Of a DNA stretch of 64,000 bases, positions 9,618 to 20,771 are shown one piece after another. Source of the DNA: Posidonia oceanica (Eukaryota > Streptophyta > Magnoliopsida > Alismatales > Posidoniaceae); the NCBI GenBank assembly GCA_037176725.1, contig JAZBRS010000020.1:55580001-55644000 (forward strand). The letters run 5' to 3'. Positions within the stretch are counted from its first letter, which is position 1; each line of letters starts with the position of its first letter. Position numbers and translations under genes: made by a program. The notes below the pieces were generated by a model. It did no database searches. It saw only the letters and a list, made by a program, of their open reading frames with translations, and was not told the DNA's origin.

Positions 9618-12600
9618 TGTAGACACCCCATTCTAACAGCCTGGAAGATGGTGACTTCTCCTGCAGGCTTGCTTGGACTCTGGGATGGCTCTCATTTTTC
9701 AAACAGACCCATTTCTACCCTAAACCCCAAAAACCCCACCTAAGCCTTTTGCACCGTTTTCAAACTATTTTAAACCAAGGCCCAAGCTCATTTCAGCCTT
9801 TCGCCTGTCGGGTTCGTTGGACGTAGCATTTGGCGCGTCCAACGTTGGATGAGCTCTGCATCAGCGGCCAATGCGCCAAGATAGCCATGGCTGCTCCGTC
9901 ACCTCTGGCTCACCTCCCATCCCCTCCACCGCGCACACACACTTACTACTCATCTCACTCACCACTCCAAGCCACCCACTAGCTGCCAAGGCCGAGTAAC
10001 TGCCCTGCCAGGCCGTCTACTCCTCCCTAGTGCCTTTCCCGCTAACTCCACTTCTCACTGCCACCGCCACTAGATTCCCTGCCACCAGTGACTTCGACGA
10101 CCACCTCCTGCTAGCCCACGCCCTCGCCTGTCATGCCTCGTGGCCTCCCACTCACACCCAAGCCTGCCACGCCCCTGCCATTGCCTACAAACACCTCTGC
10201 AACCTCAGCCTCCACCCATGCACCCAACACAAAACAACAGCCATTTTCTTGACGTGGCACAGCGCACCACAGCCCTCCCAGTGAGAATTGAGCGACACCA
10301 GAGCAAACTCCCACGACTCCCCCCGAGCATCCAGCAGCTTCTCCCGAGCCCCCAGCATGCCAAACAAGCTCGCCGGAGTAGCCTCATTGCCACCTTTTGG
10401 AAAGCCAACCGCAAGCGCAAACACGCCTTTTGGGCCGCAACCAGGTAGGTTCTCACTTCCCTTAGCTAGTGCACGCACGTAGTAGCATGATAGGATAGCT
10501 AGCACACATGCACGCCACCTTGGTTGGTTGGAATTGGCCCGGCCTCCGGCAGCGAGGTGGAGGAGGTGGGTGGCCCGATCTGGCCGTCCATTTCCAACTT
10601 CGAACACATGGGCGTGTTCCTCTCGTCCCCCTCTTGCTTCTTGGATCCTTAGGTTCTAGTTTTGGATCGATCTTAGCATCGATTGGGTCGGAGGTTTGCT
10701 CGGCCTATTGGACGCACCATCTGGTGCGTCTAACGGCCTGCAGTTCTATTTGCTTGCCTTCCCCTTTTATTTTGCTTTTGTGATGTTTTAGCTTGCATGC
10801 TTAGCTGCTGTTTTGTTCTAGCATGTTCTCTTCATGTCCCTAGATGCCATGCTAGGCTTGGATCCCAGTTTGGATTCATGTTTCTTGCCCCTGTTTAGTC
10901 TGTTGTTTTTGGGTGTTGGACGCTGGAATGTAAACGTCCAACGTTGGCCGCTGTGCTTTCAGCGTCCAACTCCCTTGCATGCCTGCACTTGCTTTACTGC
11001 TTTGAAGTTATGCTTATTTTATGATATGCGTTCAATCCATGTTGCATGCCTCTAGTTCACCTATTTGCAGTAGCTTACATGCGTGCTTAGTGGCATTATT
11101 CTGAGCTTAATTCTTTTTGTAACTTGATCTGCTATCTGTCTGTGTTGGACACTAGGGGCTTCAGTGTCTTACGTTGGACACTACTGCTACCAGCGTCTTA
11201 CGTCGTTGCTCAGTTACTCTTGTTTTAAGTGCTTGCATGATGCTATGATCCCTTTGTTTGCATGATCTCTAAGCTTGTATGCTTGCTTAGACTTCATAGC
11301 AACTGCTCCTCAGCTTTTATAGTTTATATCCAAGTTTTATGCAGTTTTTTTGTTTGGTTGTGCCTCCTAATGTGTTATACGCTGCTATTCCTCGTGTCCA
11401 GTGTTGGACGCAGGTATTGCTCGTGTCCAACGCTCTGGTTGAGCTTTATTCCTTGCATGCATTGCAGATGTTGTCTTTCTTGGATTTTTCATATCCTATG
11501 CTTACATGTTTAGCCTATGCCTGCTTACAATAGCCTAAATGCATGCTTACATATTTCGTTCATCATCTGTATGCTAATTTGCTATGCTATCCTTTGGCCT
11601 GTGTTGGACGCTAGTCTCTCTGGCGTCTAACGTTGGACGCCATGCCATCAGGCGTCCAACGCCCTGCTTGTTTAAATGTTGATCTTTGCTCGCATCCTAT
11701 TCTGAGCCTGTTTCTGATTTGCTGTCCTGATCGCTCTGCATGTCATGCACCCATTCTACTGCATTTCTGCATCTACATCACATTCATTTAGCTAGAATGC
11801 ATCAACTTTTTAAAACTGCATGCTGTTTGCATCCAGCAGGTGTTGGACGCCAGCAATGCCAGCGTCCAACGTTGGATGCAAGAGTTGCTGCATCCAACAC
11901 TTGTAGTTGGCTGAACTTGGTTTTTAAAACGCTGATTTGGTTTCATTTGCCGTTTCCGCGTTTTATTGCTTCTTATGCATGCTATAACGCCCATGCACGC
12001 TTTCTGCCCCCTTGTTTTGGTTTTGCACCTCGCCTTGCACGCTTTCCCGTGGTTTTCGCCTTGGACTCGCTTTCGCTTTCTCTTTAGCATATCGCTCGCT
12101 TGCATCGTTTTCCGTGCTTTTACATCGTTTCCCATACTTGCACCATTTTTTGCATCATTTTCCGCACCATTTTCACACTATTTGCACCGTTCTCTGCACC
12201 CACTTTTGCTTTATCCCTAGCATGTTGCTTGCATTACATAGCTTTCCCCGTAGTTTTGTTTTATCGCCTGCATTTGCATTAGGGCAATGATGCTTACTGC
12301 CTAGGAGTTCTCATGAACCAGGGTTCGCCCAGTTCGGAACACTAGCAGCGTTGCTGAGCACATAGATAGCACGTTGATTTCCCATGCTTACAAATCAGAC
12401 TTTCATTGCATTTAGGCATTAGGCAAACATCTTCCTGCATTAGCGAGCGAGATTGCCTAAGAAAGACCAATTTTCGGACATATCAGGGGTGCCTAACACC
12501 TTTGCTGTGCGTAACAGGAGTCCTTGCCCTTTCTCTTAGCCCACAATGACCTTTCCTTCATCCTAGGCACGAGTCATAGCATAGCATAGCATAGCATTGC

Positions 12601-12867
12601 ATTGTGTTGCATCGCATCTCTTTGCATCCTCCTTGTATCCAGTTTTGCATGTCTTTTCATGCATTTCCCTCGACTTTCCTTGTCTCCCAACTGAATAGAC
12701 ATGGTGGTGACTTCGATTTGTCTTATCATTTCTTTTTCTTCTTTTTGCCAGCGTTTCCGAGTCAAGTTTCTTCCCTCGGATCTTGCCGCATATAGTGAGC
12801 CTATTTTGATCGGTGCATGCGAGCTTTGGCATCGTGCATGGACGATCAGAAATTCTGGATTACTACA
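9618..12867 (+). repeat. 5' LTR of element B (3250 bp)
   Basis: It runs from TGTAGACACC to ATTACTACA. It shares overall layout with the LTRs of A, C and D: CCA-rich start, donor-like GTAGGT at 10445, GTTGGACGC modules, the TAACACCTTTGC block near 12490, a PBS-like TGGTGACTTC at 12705 and the TGCATGCGAGCTTTGGCATC block just before the end. Modules are near 9810, 10914, 11147, 11400, 11601 and 11838. Confidence 0.9.
10914..11905 (+). repeat. GTTGGACGC palindromic modules in the LTR of B
   Basis: Four-part modules like those in A, near 10914-10970, 11147-11205, 11400-11435 (partial), 11601-11660 and 11838-11900, again about 230 bp apart. The sequence between modules differs from A while the half-sites GTTGGACGC and GCGTCCAAC are kept. 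This supports conservation of the core across subfamilies. Confidence 0.8.
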
Positions 12868-12868
12868 G

Positions 12869-12886
12869 TGGCGACTCCGCTGGGGA
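12869..12886 (+). promoter_or_regulatory. Primer binding site of element B (tRNA-Arg)
   Basis: TGGCGACTCCGCTGGGGA, one base after the LTR end, complementary to the 3' end of tRNA-Arg including CCA. It is the least mutated PBS copy among the Tat elements here. Confidence 0.85.
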
Positions 12887-13994
12887 TTCCAGACTCCGGC
12901 TTTCATCTTGGCCTTCTCGCCGCTTGCTTTTGTGGTTTGCTTGCCTTATGCTTCTGCTTGCATTGCTTGCTTACCTACCTGCTTGTTTATTTACTTGCTT
13001 TATGCCATGATTGCTTGCGCTGCTTTATTTTTCCTACATCACATGCCTAAATACTTGCTTGGCGCACTATGCATGCTTTTTGTATGATATGTGTTTTGTT
13101 TTACACAAATACTATGTCACCATGCACACACATATGATGCGTACTTGCTTTTTGATCTGATAAGTGTTTTCTCTTCACTATCGTGTCCACATACACTTGC
13201 ACATGCCATGCCCATGCTTTTTGCCTTGCTGTGTGAATTGCTTGCATGCCATGACTTCTTGTTTCTCTCCCATTCGCATATGCCATGCCTAGGATAGTAG
13301 AAACTTGCTTGCTTCCCTCTTGTTTAATCTAAAAGCCACAATAAAGTGAAGCAACAACATCTAAGCACAACTAGAGCCAAAACTTGCAATTTTTTTCCCC
13401 TTAGTTAAATAAAACTCAAGTAAAACGCTCTAAAGCATTCGCATCAACATTTTAGAAAGCATGCATTCTTCTCATCTGAGTCTACCCACAGTCTGAGAAG
13501 GATGGTCTCAGCCTCTTGCCCCACTGCTTTGGCATGGCGCAAGTCAGTTGGTCTGTCCCTCCTTGTCCAGGGGTCGTGTCGGTGCTATTGGAGGGTACCG
13601 CCCGTGCTTCTAGTAGGGTCGAGGCCACCAATGCACCACCCGTTATACCTGAGCTTTGGCAGGGTCAAGACGAGAGCCTTATTTTCTGACTTGGAGTCTG
13701 CATAATCCCATTACCCTTGAGTGCGTCTTGGTAGGTCATCTACTCAAGACATGCATGGTGAGAGAGCGCATATTAGGGCATTCATCTGCATCATGCCACC
13801 CTTAATAACTCTTTTTTTGCATCCAACCTCTAACACGTTTATTGGTTTTGGATGTAGGTGCGGGTTCCTTCAACTAGGATCCTGAGCGTCCCTCTCTGTC
13901 TCTGAGCTGTCTGTCGCCACCGACAGTAGCTCGCCTTAGGTCTTGTGCCCTTGCCTTCAACCGCAGACCTGTTTGCTCTCGCTCGCCGTCTACT
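12887..13994 (+). other. 5' leader of element B
   Basis: No gene. The leader block shared with A, C and D is at about 13460-13790 (CTTCTCATCTGAGTCTACCC start, GGGGTCGTGTCGGTGCTA core). A possible splice acceptor (ggatgtag) ends at 13857, 138 nt before the gag start. Confidence 0.6.
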
Positions 13995-16183
13995 ATGGTC
14001 CAGCATACCGGCGAGCCCTCTTCCTCTTTGGCGTCAGGGGAGATACCGACTTCGGTCTCTCCTTCCCCTACTTTGGCATCCCCCGTATCCTCTCCACTTC
14101 TGGTGTAGGAGACTTCCCAGCCCCTTTATCTAGATCAAGGGTCGACCCTAGCCGACCTGGAGCTTGTCACCAAGACTGCCGCGGTGACCCCCACTCGGGC
14201 TCTAGGAGCGTCGCCTTCTGTTCCATCCCAGGGCCTTCCCGTCTTAAGAATCCAACCTTCTACGGCTGCCTCTTGCATAGGATCCACTCTATCGCTTCCT
14301 TGGTTTCCGTGCCTCCTCTAGCGGACACCTCTTTGCATCCCGGCCCATTGGTCGATGCTTTCTCTGCCTCGCAAGCGCAGTGTTTATTGGCTAAGGCCGA
14401 TAGGCTGCGAAGCATGGCTCTCGCACTAGACCCGACTGTGGCCTACTCTTCCTGCCCAACCACTGAGGTTCCGGTGATGCCTTCTGTAGCCCTGCAGGCG
14501 CACTACACTGCACTTCTGCCCTTTCCATCACCCCAGCTCCTCATAGCCTCGACGATGGGGGAGCATTATCAGTCTCCTGCACCTGCACAACACTTTGCAC
14601 AGCATGCAACTCCTCCCTTTAGTGGCTAGTCTTCTAGATTGGCAGGAGCACAACACCCCTTAGGCCCGTTGCCCGGCACCGTGCCAGTGCAACAGCTGCT
14701 GCTCCCACGCACTGCACCTTACACTGCACAACATATTATCTATCCATATTCTTTGCATCAGGTTCAGGCTCATGCATACATAGCACCGCACTTTGCACCC
14801 TTGCATGGGTATGCTGACCCTCACACTACGACACCAGGTGGCGTGACGGTGGATCTGGAGGAGTGCTCTTGCGCGACCCGCATAGCATACGTGGTCCCTA
14901 CCTCTGCTGCACAACCATCGCCAGCAGCAGCCTCAGATGCCCTCCTCACCAGATTGGGCGATCTAGAGAGAGCACTTCGTCAAGTGCAAGGCCAAGACCG
15001 CCAGCTCTACCAATTTCGCGACCTCTGTCTCTTTCCAGAGGCTGCACTCCCTTTGAAGTTCCGCATCCCAGATTTCGATAAATATAATGGTAGAGGCTGC
15101 CCCATCTCGCATCTGAAGGCATACTGCGAGGACGTTGCTCAGCTTCAGGCTGATGAAAGGCTCCTTATCCGCCTGTTGCAGAAGAGTTTGACCGGCCCCG
15201 TGCTCAGGTGGTTCACGTCCCTTGACATGGCTACGGTTCAAACTTGGACTGGTCTTTCTCGAGCTTTCCTTGAGTAATATGCTTTCAACCTTGACTTGAT
15301 CCCCAAGATGGAGGATCTCGTCGCCATCCGGTAGAGGCCCCAAGAGCCATTCGGGGAGTATGTCGGTCGCTGGTGCTCCACAGCCGCCCAGGTCAGGGAT
15401 AGACCCTCCGAGGAGAATTCTATCGAGATGATCGTCAAAGGGGTGCTGCCAGTGACTGGGACTCTACTTTGCATCCAGTACATCACTAGCTTTGCATCGC
15501 TGATTAGGGCTAGTGCCTGCGTGGAAAGCTCACTGTAGAGTGGGCATTTCCCTACACTTTCTGCATTGTCTAGGCAGGCCAACAACACCAGCAATCGCCG
15601 CAGCAGCAACAGTAGCAACAACTCCACTTCCGACTGCTCCGAGCAGCACGCCGTCGCATGCGTTGATCCTCCAGAAGTGCCTGCCTTTGCACGAAGTCAG
15701 CCGGACTCTTTTTTGCTAGTGCACGCACCTATTTATGCACCCACTGCACACACTACCACCGTTGAGCTAGTGCATCACATCGCACTAGCTCAGCAAGGAC
15801 AACAACCTAAGCAGAGACGAGTCTACCGTGCTAAGAGCGACTTCACCCCACTTGGTGAACCGCTAAGCACCGTCTTTCCCTAGGTTGTGTTGCTTCTGAG
15901 GCTCCTGGAAACTCGCCCGCCACCAAATCCTTTTCCGAGGTGGTACGATGCGAGCAAGCATTGCGATTACCATCGAGCCGTGGGTCATTCGATGGATAAT
16001 TGCCTCACTCTCTGGGATGTCGTTCAGGACCTGATTGACAACAGGACCCTCGTCGTCAGTCTGCAGGAGGCTGCTCATACACCTACACTTGCACTCGCAC
16101 ACTCTAGCGTAGCTGGCCCTTCCTCTTCTGAGCCTGTGGGCTTCGAGGATGCCGAAACCTTGGGAGCTTACCCCAATCTTCTT
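13995..16183 (+). pseudogene. gag: Element B gag, degenerate
   Basis: Capsid/nucleocapsid precursor of the element. The start at 13995 (MVQHTGEP) matches MAWFAGES in C and MARFAGES in D. A frameshift near 14370 moves the rest into another frame. The retrotransposon gag core spans about 15045-15530, with FDKYNGRGCPISHLKAY near 15077 and WFTSLDMATVQTW near 15210. A Ser/Asn-rich run follows at 15590-15640. The knuckle-like CDYHRAVGHSMDNC is near 15962. Premature TAGs occur at 15277, 15333 and elsewhere at positions that are CAG in C or D. It is not followed by protease or RT. Confidence 0.85.
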
Positions 16184-16480
16184 TGAATCCAGCTTTGCCC
16201 CGGTGGGTCCTTCTGATTCCATAGGCGCAATCCCCCTTCCTATCTCTCCCTGTTTGCCCGAGGGACGCTCGGAAGCGCAACGGCGAAATCGACAGCAAGC
16301 CCAGTCGCAACACCATCCAGGTTAGCTTCTCCTCCAGCATTAGCAGCCCTAGTGCTGCCCGCACTGCCATCAGCAGATCCAGCAGCCCTAGTGCTCCCCG
16401 CACTGCCAACAGTGGATCTTGCCGACAGCATCAGTAGCGTAGGGGCAGACCCAGCACCTCCCTCCTGAGGTCGCTAACAG
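16184..16480 (+). repeat. Imperfect short tandem repeats at the end of B gag
   Basis: Repeats of about 36-42 bp of the form AGCAGCCCTAGTGCTGCCCGCACTGCC, shown here only as a pattern, occupy roughly 16340-16430. Related arrays lie at 43785-43915 in C and 54885-54990 in D. They end just before CAGGTAAGT at about 16478, an excellent 5' splice site consensus kept in all three elements. Confidence 0.6.
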
Positions 16481-16637
16481 GTAAGTCCCTCTTACCTCTC
16501 TTTTCTTTCCTACACAGTCTTTTCTTTTTGTTTTGTTTTGTTTTTGTGTTTTCTCGCCATGTCAGAAAATCATAAAAAGCATAAAAACAGCAAAAACCCT
16601 AAAAACTTGCATTTTTTCTTGCATGCATTCATCATTT

Positions 16638-16838
16638 GGGCTGATACCCCTAACTATTTGGCGATTGGTCTGTTAACCTATCATCACTGGGCTGGCAGCC
16701 CTAACTGCTCAACGATAAGTCCGTCAACTTATCATTTGGGCTAATACCCCTAACTATTTGGCGATAGGTCCGTTAACCTATCATCATCGGGCTGATATCC
16801 CTAACTATTCGGCGATAAGTCCATCAACTGATCACCTG
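16638..16838 (+). repeat. Two-hairpin units in element B (four copies)
   Basis: Four adjacent units of about 45-50 bp. Each starts with GGGCT-nnn-AGCCC or a decayed form and then has GATARGT-6 nt-ACYTATC. In unit 2 the second stem is GATAAGT (16714-16720) with ACTTATC (16727-16733). In unit 3 it is GATAGGT (16763-16769) with ACCTATC (16776-16782), so both strands of the stem changed together. The same unit recurs in C and D. Function unknown. Confidence 0.8.
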
Positions 16839-17344
16839 CACATATCAATCACTTTGCATGCATATCAACCATCTTGCACATATTTGTCATCATGCATTGT
16901 CATTTATCGCATGTACATATCATTTCTTGCATCCTGTAAAGCATAAAGCCAAAAAAATTAAGAAAATAAAAAATAGCAAAAATATTTTCTTCGCCTTCCT
17001 GTTGGTTTTCCCTTTTATGTTTTCCTAAACAAAAATAAAAAAAATACAAAACTAATGCAAAACCCAAAAACATGTTTGTCCTTTCCCCTGCTAAACTATA
17101 CAAAACCCACAAACATTTGTATAATCAGAAACCGGCTTTGGACAAACAAGTAGTGCCTAGAGGATGTCAAGCAGTGACGATCTCAGGCAGGTCTCACCCG
17201 AGCAGTGCCATCTCTTGGATGTGGCTACAGAGTGAGACTAGAGCAGAACAGAGCGTCTCACGGAGCTCAAAGCTCCCAAAGCGAGATCCACCTTAACCAG
17301 AGAGTCCACAGACATGGAGAGGACCAAGGCAGAGCAGAGCATAG
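16839..17344 (+). other. 3' internal region of element B before the deletion junction
   Basis: Noncoding. The A-rich stretch 16940-17110 matches 44240-44440 of C and 55340-55540 of D. The next 230 bp match C up to about 44662 (AGAGCAGAGCATAG), where the sequence jumps into LTR. The junction shows only a few shared bases, as in end joining. Confidence 0.6.
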
Positions 17345-18231
17345 GTATAACACCCGTGCACGCTACTTGCCCCCCTTTTTTGGTTTTGCACCTCGCCTTG
17401 CACGCTTTCCCGTGGTTTTCGCCTCAGACTCGCTTTCACTTTCTCTTTAGCATATCGCTCGCTTGCATCGTTTTCAGTGCTTTTACATCATTTCCCGTGC
17501 TTGCACTGTTTTCTACATCACTTTTGCATTGTTTTCCGCACCATTTTCACACTATTTGCACCGTTTTCTGTGCCCGCTTTTGCTTTATCCCTTGCATGTT
17601 GCTTGCATTACATAGCTTTCCCCGCAGTTTTGTTTTATCGCCTGCATTTGCTTTAGGGCAATGATGCTTACTGCCTAGGAGTTCTCACGAACCAGGGTTC
17701 GCCCAGTTCGGAACACTAGCAGCGTTGCTGAGCACATAGATAGCACGTTTATTTCCCATGCTTAGAAATCAGACTTTCATTGCATTTAGGCATTAGGCAA
17801 ACATCTTCCTACATTAGCGAGCGAGATTGCCTAAGAAAGACCAATTCTCGGACATATCAGGGGTGCCTAATACCTTCGCCGTGCGTAACAGGAGTCCTTG
17901 CCCTTTCTCTTGGCCCACAATGACCTTTCCTTCATCCTAGGCACGAGTCATAGCATAGCATCGCATTGTGTTGCATCGCATCTCTTTGCATCCTCCTTGT
18001 ATCTGGTTTTGCATGTCTTTTCATGCATTTCCCTCGATTTTCTTTGTCTCCCAACTGAATAGACATGGTGGCGACTCCGATTTGTCTTATCATTTCTTTT
18101 TCTTCTTGCTAGTCAAGTTTCCGAGTCAAGTTTCTTCCCTTGGATCCTATTGCATATAGTGAGCCTATTTTGATCGGTGCACACGAGCTTTGACATCGTG
18201 CATGGACGATCAGAAATTCAGGATTACTACA
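17345..18231 (+). repeat. 3' LTR of element B, 5'-truncated (887 bp)
   Basis: Matches 11981-12867 of B's 5' LTR with few differences and the same length, ending ATTACTACA before CTATT. It contains a PBS-like TGGCGACTCC at 18069. The first ~2.36 kb of the LTR are missing. The intact right end and target duplication show that the loss happened after insertion. Confidence 0.88.
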
Positions 18232-18236
18232 CTATT
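18232..18236 (+). repeat. Target site duplication of element B, right copy (CTATT)
   Basis: Matches 9613-9617. After it, element A coding sequence resumes. Confidence 0.92.
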
Positions 18237-19735
18237 ACGTCGACTCTCCCTTGGATGAGGAGCAAGGAGCGACTGTGGAGGCTCAGGTCGACTTCATGAT
18301 GGGGGATTTGGAGCAACTGTTCCAAGAGTAGCTCGTGTCGCTGGCAGAGGACAATGCAGAGCATTAGGCAGCAAGGAAGGGGAAAGCTGTGGCCATGGAT
18401 CCCTCCATCATGGTCCTTGAAGAAGATGCAGCAGCAGCAGTGCCCATCAAGCCAGATGAGCTAATCACCCTACAGCCGGAGGGTGGGTTTAGGTGGAATG
18501 TGCAGCGCATGCCCCGCTCTGGCAGCGCCTCTAGCGGCAGTACACAGATCAGCTGCCTGCCTGACATATTCCCCGCAAGCACATTAGAAAATGTAGAGGA
18601 AGACACAGCATCAGCACCAGCAGCATTAGCACCCACGGCAACACTGCAAGCATCTGCACCAGCAGCGGCAGCACCGCAAGCACTTGCACCCACAGCATCA
18701 GCACTAGCACCAGCAGCATCAGCATCAGCAGCATTAGCACCCGCTGTAGCACCGCAAGCATCCGCACCAGCAGCATCAGCATCAGCATCAGCATCAGCAG
18801 CACTAGCACCTACGGTAGCACCACAAGCATCAACACCAGCATCATCAGCATCAGCAGCAATAGCACCCATGGCAACACCGCAAGCATCAGCACCAGCAGC
18901 ATCAGCATCAGCAGCACTAGCACCCACGGCAGCACCGCAAGCATCAGCACCAGCATCATCAGCATCAGCAGCAATAGCACCCGTGGTAGCACCGCAAGCA
19001 TCAGCACCAGTAGCATCAGCATCAGCAGCATTAGCACCTGTGGTAGCACCGCAAGCATCAGCACCAGCAGCATCAGCACCAATAGCATCAGCAGCATTAG
19101 CACCCGCAGCAGCACCGCAAGCATCTACACTAGCAGCATCAGCATCAGCATCAGCAGCACTAGCACCTGCTGTAGCACCACAAGCATCAACACCAGCATC
19201 ATCAGCATCAGCAGCAATAGCACCCGCGGCAGCACCGCAAGCATCAGCACCAGCAGCATCAACATCAGCAGCATTAGCACCCACAGCACCCGGAGCATCA
19301 GCACCCGTAGCATCAGCAGCATAGCAAGCACCCACAGCACAGTCACCCACCGCACAAGTAGCGATAGTACAGTCAACAATAGCATTAGCAGCACAGATCA
19401 CAGCAGCAGAGTCATCAGCAGTAGCAGAGTCATCAGAATTGGCAGAGTCATCAGTAGCAGCAGAGTCAGTAGAGTTAGAGTAGGCAGAGGAGATTGCCAG
19501 GACAGAGATCATACACCGAGGACATAGAAACACTCGGGTAAGCGTGACCATCCTGAAGCATCACCAGGGCCAAGCAGTGGAACATATTCATTCCTTTGAT
19601 ATAACAGACCCCACATTCGAAAAGGAGATCCTCTCGGAACTCATTGCTTACGGAGAGGAGGATGATAAGGTGACAATGAGAATGATGAACCATCGCCTGA
19701 GTTCCGACCCCATGACGGTGATCTAGAAGGCCCCA
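18237..19735 (+). pseudogene. Element A PR-RT linker, right part, with Ala/Ser/Pro repeats
   Basis: Continues A's polyprotein. The first part reads VDSPLDEEQG and FMMGDLEQLFQE, then MDPSIMVLEEDA near 18395. After the repeat array the frame gives FDITDPTFEKEILSELIAYG near 19600, an acidic segment that in Tat elements precedes RT. Stops at 18328, 18364, 19322 and 19481 are TAG. Coding then changes frame before 19730, where EEEIEVASIGTAEEAREVRI leads into RT. No enzyme motif is seen; it is probably a spacer in the polyprotein. Confidence 0.7.
18606..19325 (+). repeat. 57-bp minisatellite encoding an Ala/Ser/Pro-rich array
   Basis: About ten repeats built from GCA, TCA and CCx codons. The usual unit is 19 residues (APQASAPAASASAALAPTA type), with 21-23-residue variants from extra SA pairs. 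Units alternate between AAL and AAI endings, which suggests a 114-bp dimer repeat at 18830-19300. The composition leaves frames on both strands open for long distances, so the long minus-strand frame here is a by-product. Confidence 0.85.
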
Positions 19736-20771
19736 ACCTCCATGTCGAAGAAGAGATAGAGGTTGCCAGCATCGGCACAGCCGAAGAAGCCAGAGAGGTT
19801 CGTATTAGTGCCCATCTGTCGCCATAGGCTAGAGCAGAATTCATTGCATTCTTGAAAGAATATGTAGATGTCTTTGCATGGAGCTATGAAGATATGGTCG
19901 GCCTCGATGTAGAGATAGTAGTGCACAACCAACCTTTGAATCCAGACGCAAAGCCAGTAAAGCAGAAGCTAAGAAGATGGCAACTGCAGTGGCTACTCAT
20001 GATCAAAGAAGAGATCATGATGCAGCACAATGTTAACTTCCTCAAGGTCGTCCTTTACCCCGAGTGGCTTGCAAATGTTGTGCCAGTGCCCAAGAAGGAT
20101 GGCCAAGTCTGGATGTGCATCGACTATAGGGACCTGAACAAGGCAAGTCCCACGGACGATTTTCCACTACTGCACATTGATGTCCTAGTCGACAACACTG
20201 TAGGGCACAAAATGCTCTCTTTTATGGACGGCTTCTCCAGCTACAACCAAATCAGACTGGCCGAAGAAGACATGGAGAAAACATCCTTTATCACCCCTAG
20301 GGGGTCTTCTACTACCAAGTTATGTTGTTCGGGTTGAAGAACGCCGGTGCAACCTATCAGAGGGCAATGATTGCATTATTCCACGACCTCATGTACCAAG
20401 AAGTCGAGGTTTACGTGGATGACATGATTGCCAAGTCCAAGGAGCTCGAAGATCACCTCGCCTGTCTAAGAAAGCTCTTTGATCGCTTGAGGAAGTATAA
20501 GTTGCGCCTCAACCCCAGCAAATGCGTATTCGGGGTATTGTCTGGCAAGCTCCTGGGCTACATTGTTAGCTAGAGGGGGATTGAAGTGGACCCGATGAAG
20601 GCAAAAGCCATCGTGGATATGCCACCCCCCAGGACTGAAAAGGAGGTCCGAGGCCTGTTAGGGCACCTGCAGTATATCAGTCGGTTCATTACGCAGCTCA
20701 CGCCTATCTGCGAACCGATCTTCAAGCTCCAGAAGAAGAATGCACAGATCAGTTGGAGCAAAGAGTGCTAG
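19736..20771 (+). pseudogene. RT: Element A reverse transcriptase
   Basis: Copies element RNA into DNA. The N-terminal motif LKEYVDVFAWSYEDM is near 19850. The palm begins with YPEWLANVVPVPKKDG (about 20056) and CIDYRDLNKASP, then SFMDGFSSYNQI (about 20219), FGLKNAGATYQRAM (about 20325) and the catalytic YVDDMIAKS (about 20411). A one-base loss in a G run at 20301-20304 shifts the frame between the TPRG and LFGLKNAG motifs. In-frame TAGs at 19828, 20571 and 20769 replace probable CAG codons. The catalytic aspartates are intact. Motif spelling is strongly Tat-like. Confidence 0.92.

Larger units (their letters stand above)
9618..18231 (+). mobile_element. Element B: Tat-related non-autonomous element nested in A
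   Basis: 8614 bp, flanked by CTATT. It has a full 5' LTR, tRNA-Arg PBS, leader and decayed gag, then a short 3' region with two-hairpin units and a 5'-truncated 3' LTR. No PR, RT, RNase H or IN motif is present. A deletion joins internal sequence matching about 44660 of element C to an LTR position equal to about 11981 of its own 5' LTR; it removed the polypurine tract and some 2.36 kb of the 3' LTR. Since C and D also lack pol, lack of pol was probably ancestral to all three. Mobility would have needed proteins from an autonomous relative. Confidence 0.9.

Noticed and set aside
9618..12867. Interpretation of 9618-12867 as a solo LTR
   Set aside because: A PBS, leader and gag follow it, a partial 3' LTR ends at 18231, and the target duplication matches only when the whole 9618-18231 unit is taken.
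18364..19551. A 395-codon Ala/Asp/Val-rich minus-strand frame
   Set aside because: It is the antisense of the GCA/TCA minisatellite, which has few stops in any frame. The plus-strand frame fits the surrounding polyprotein.
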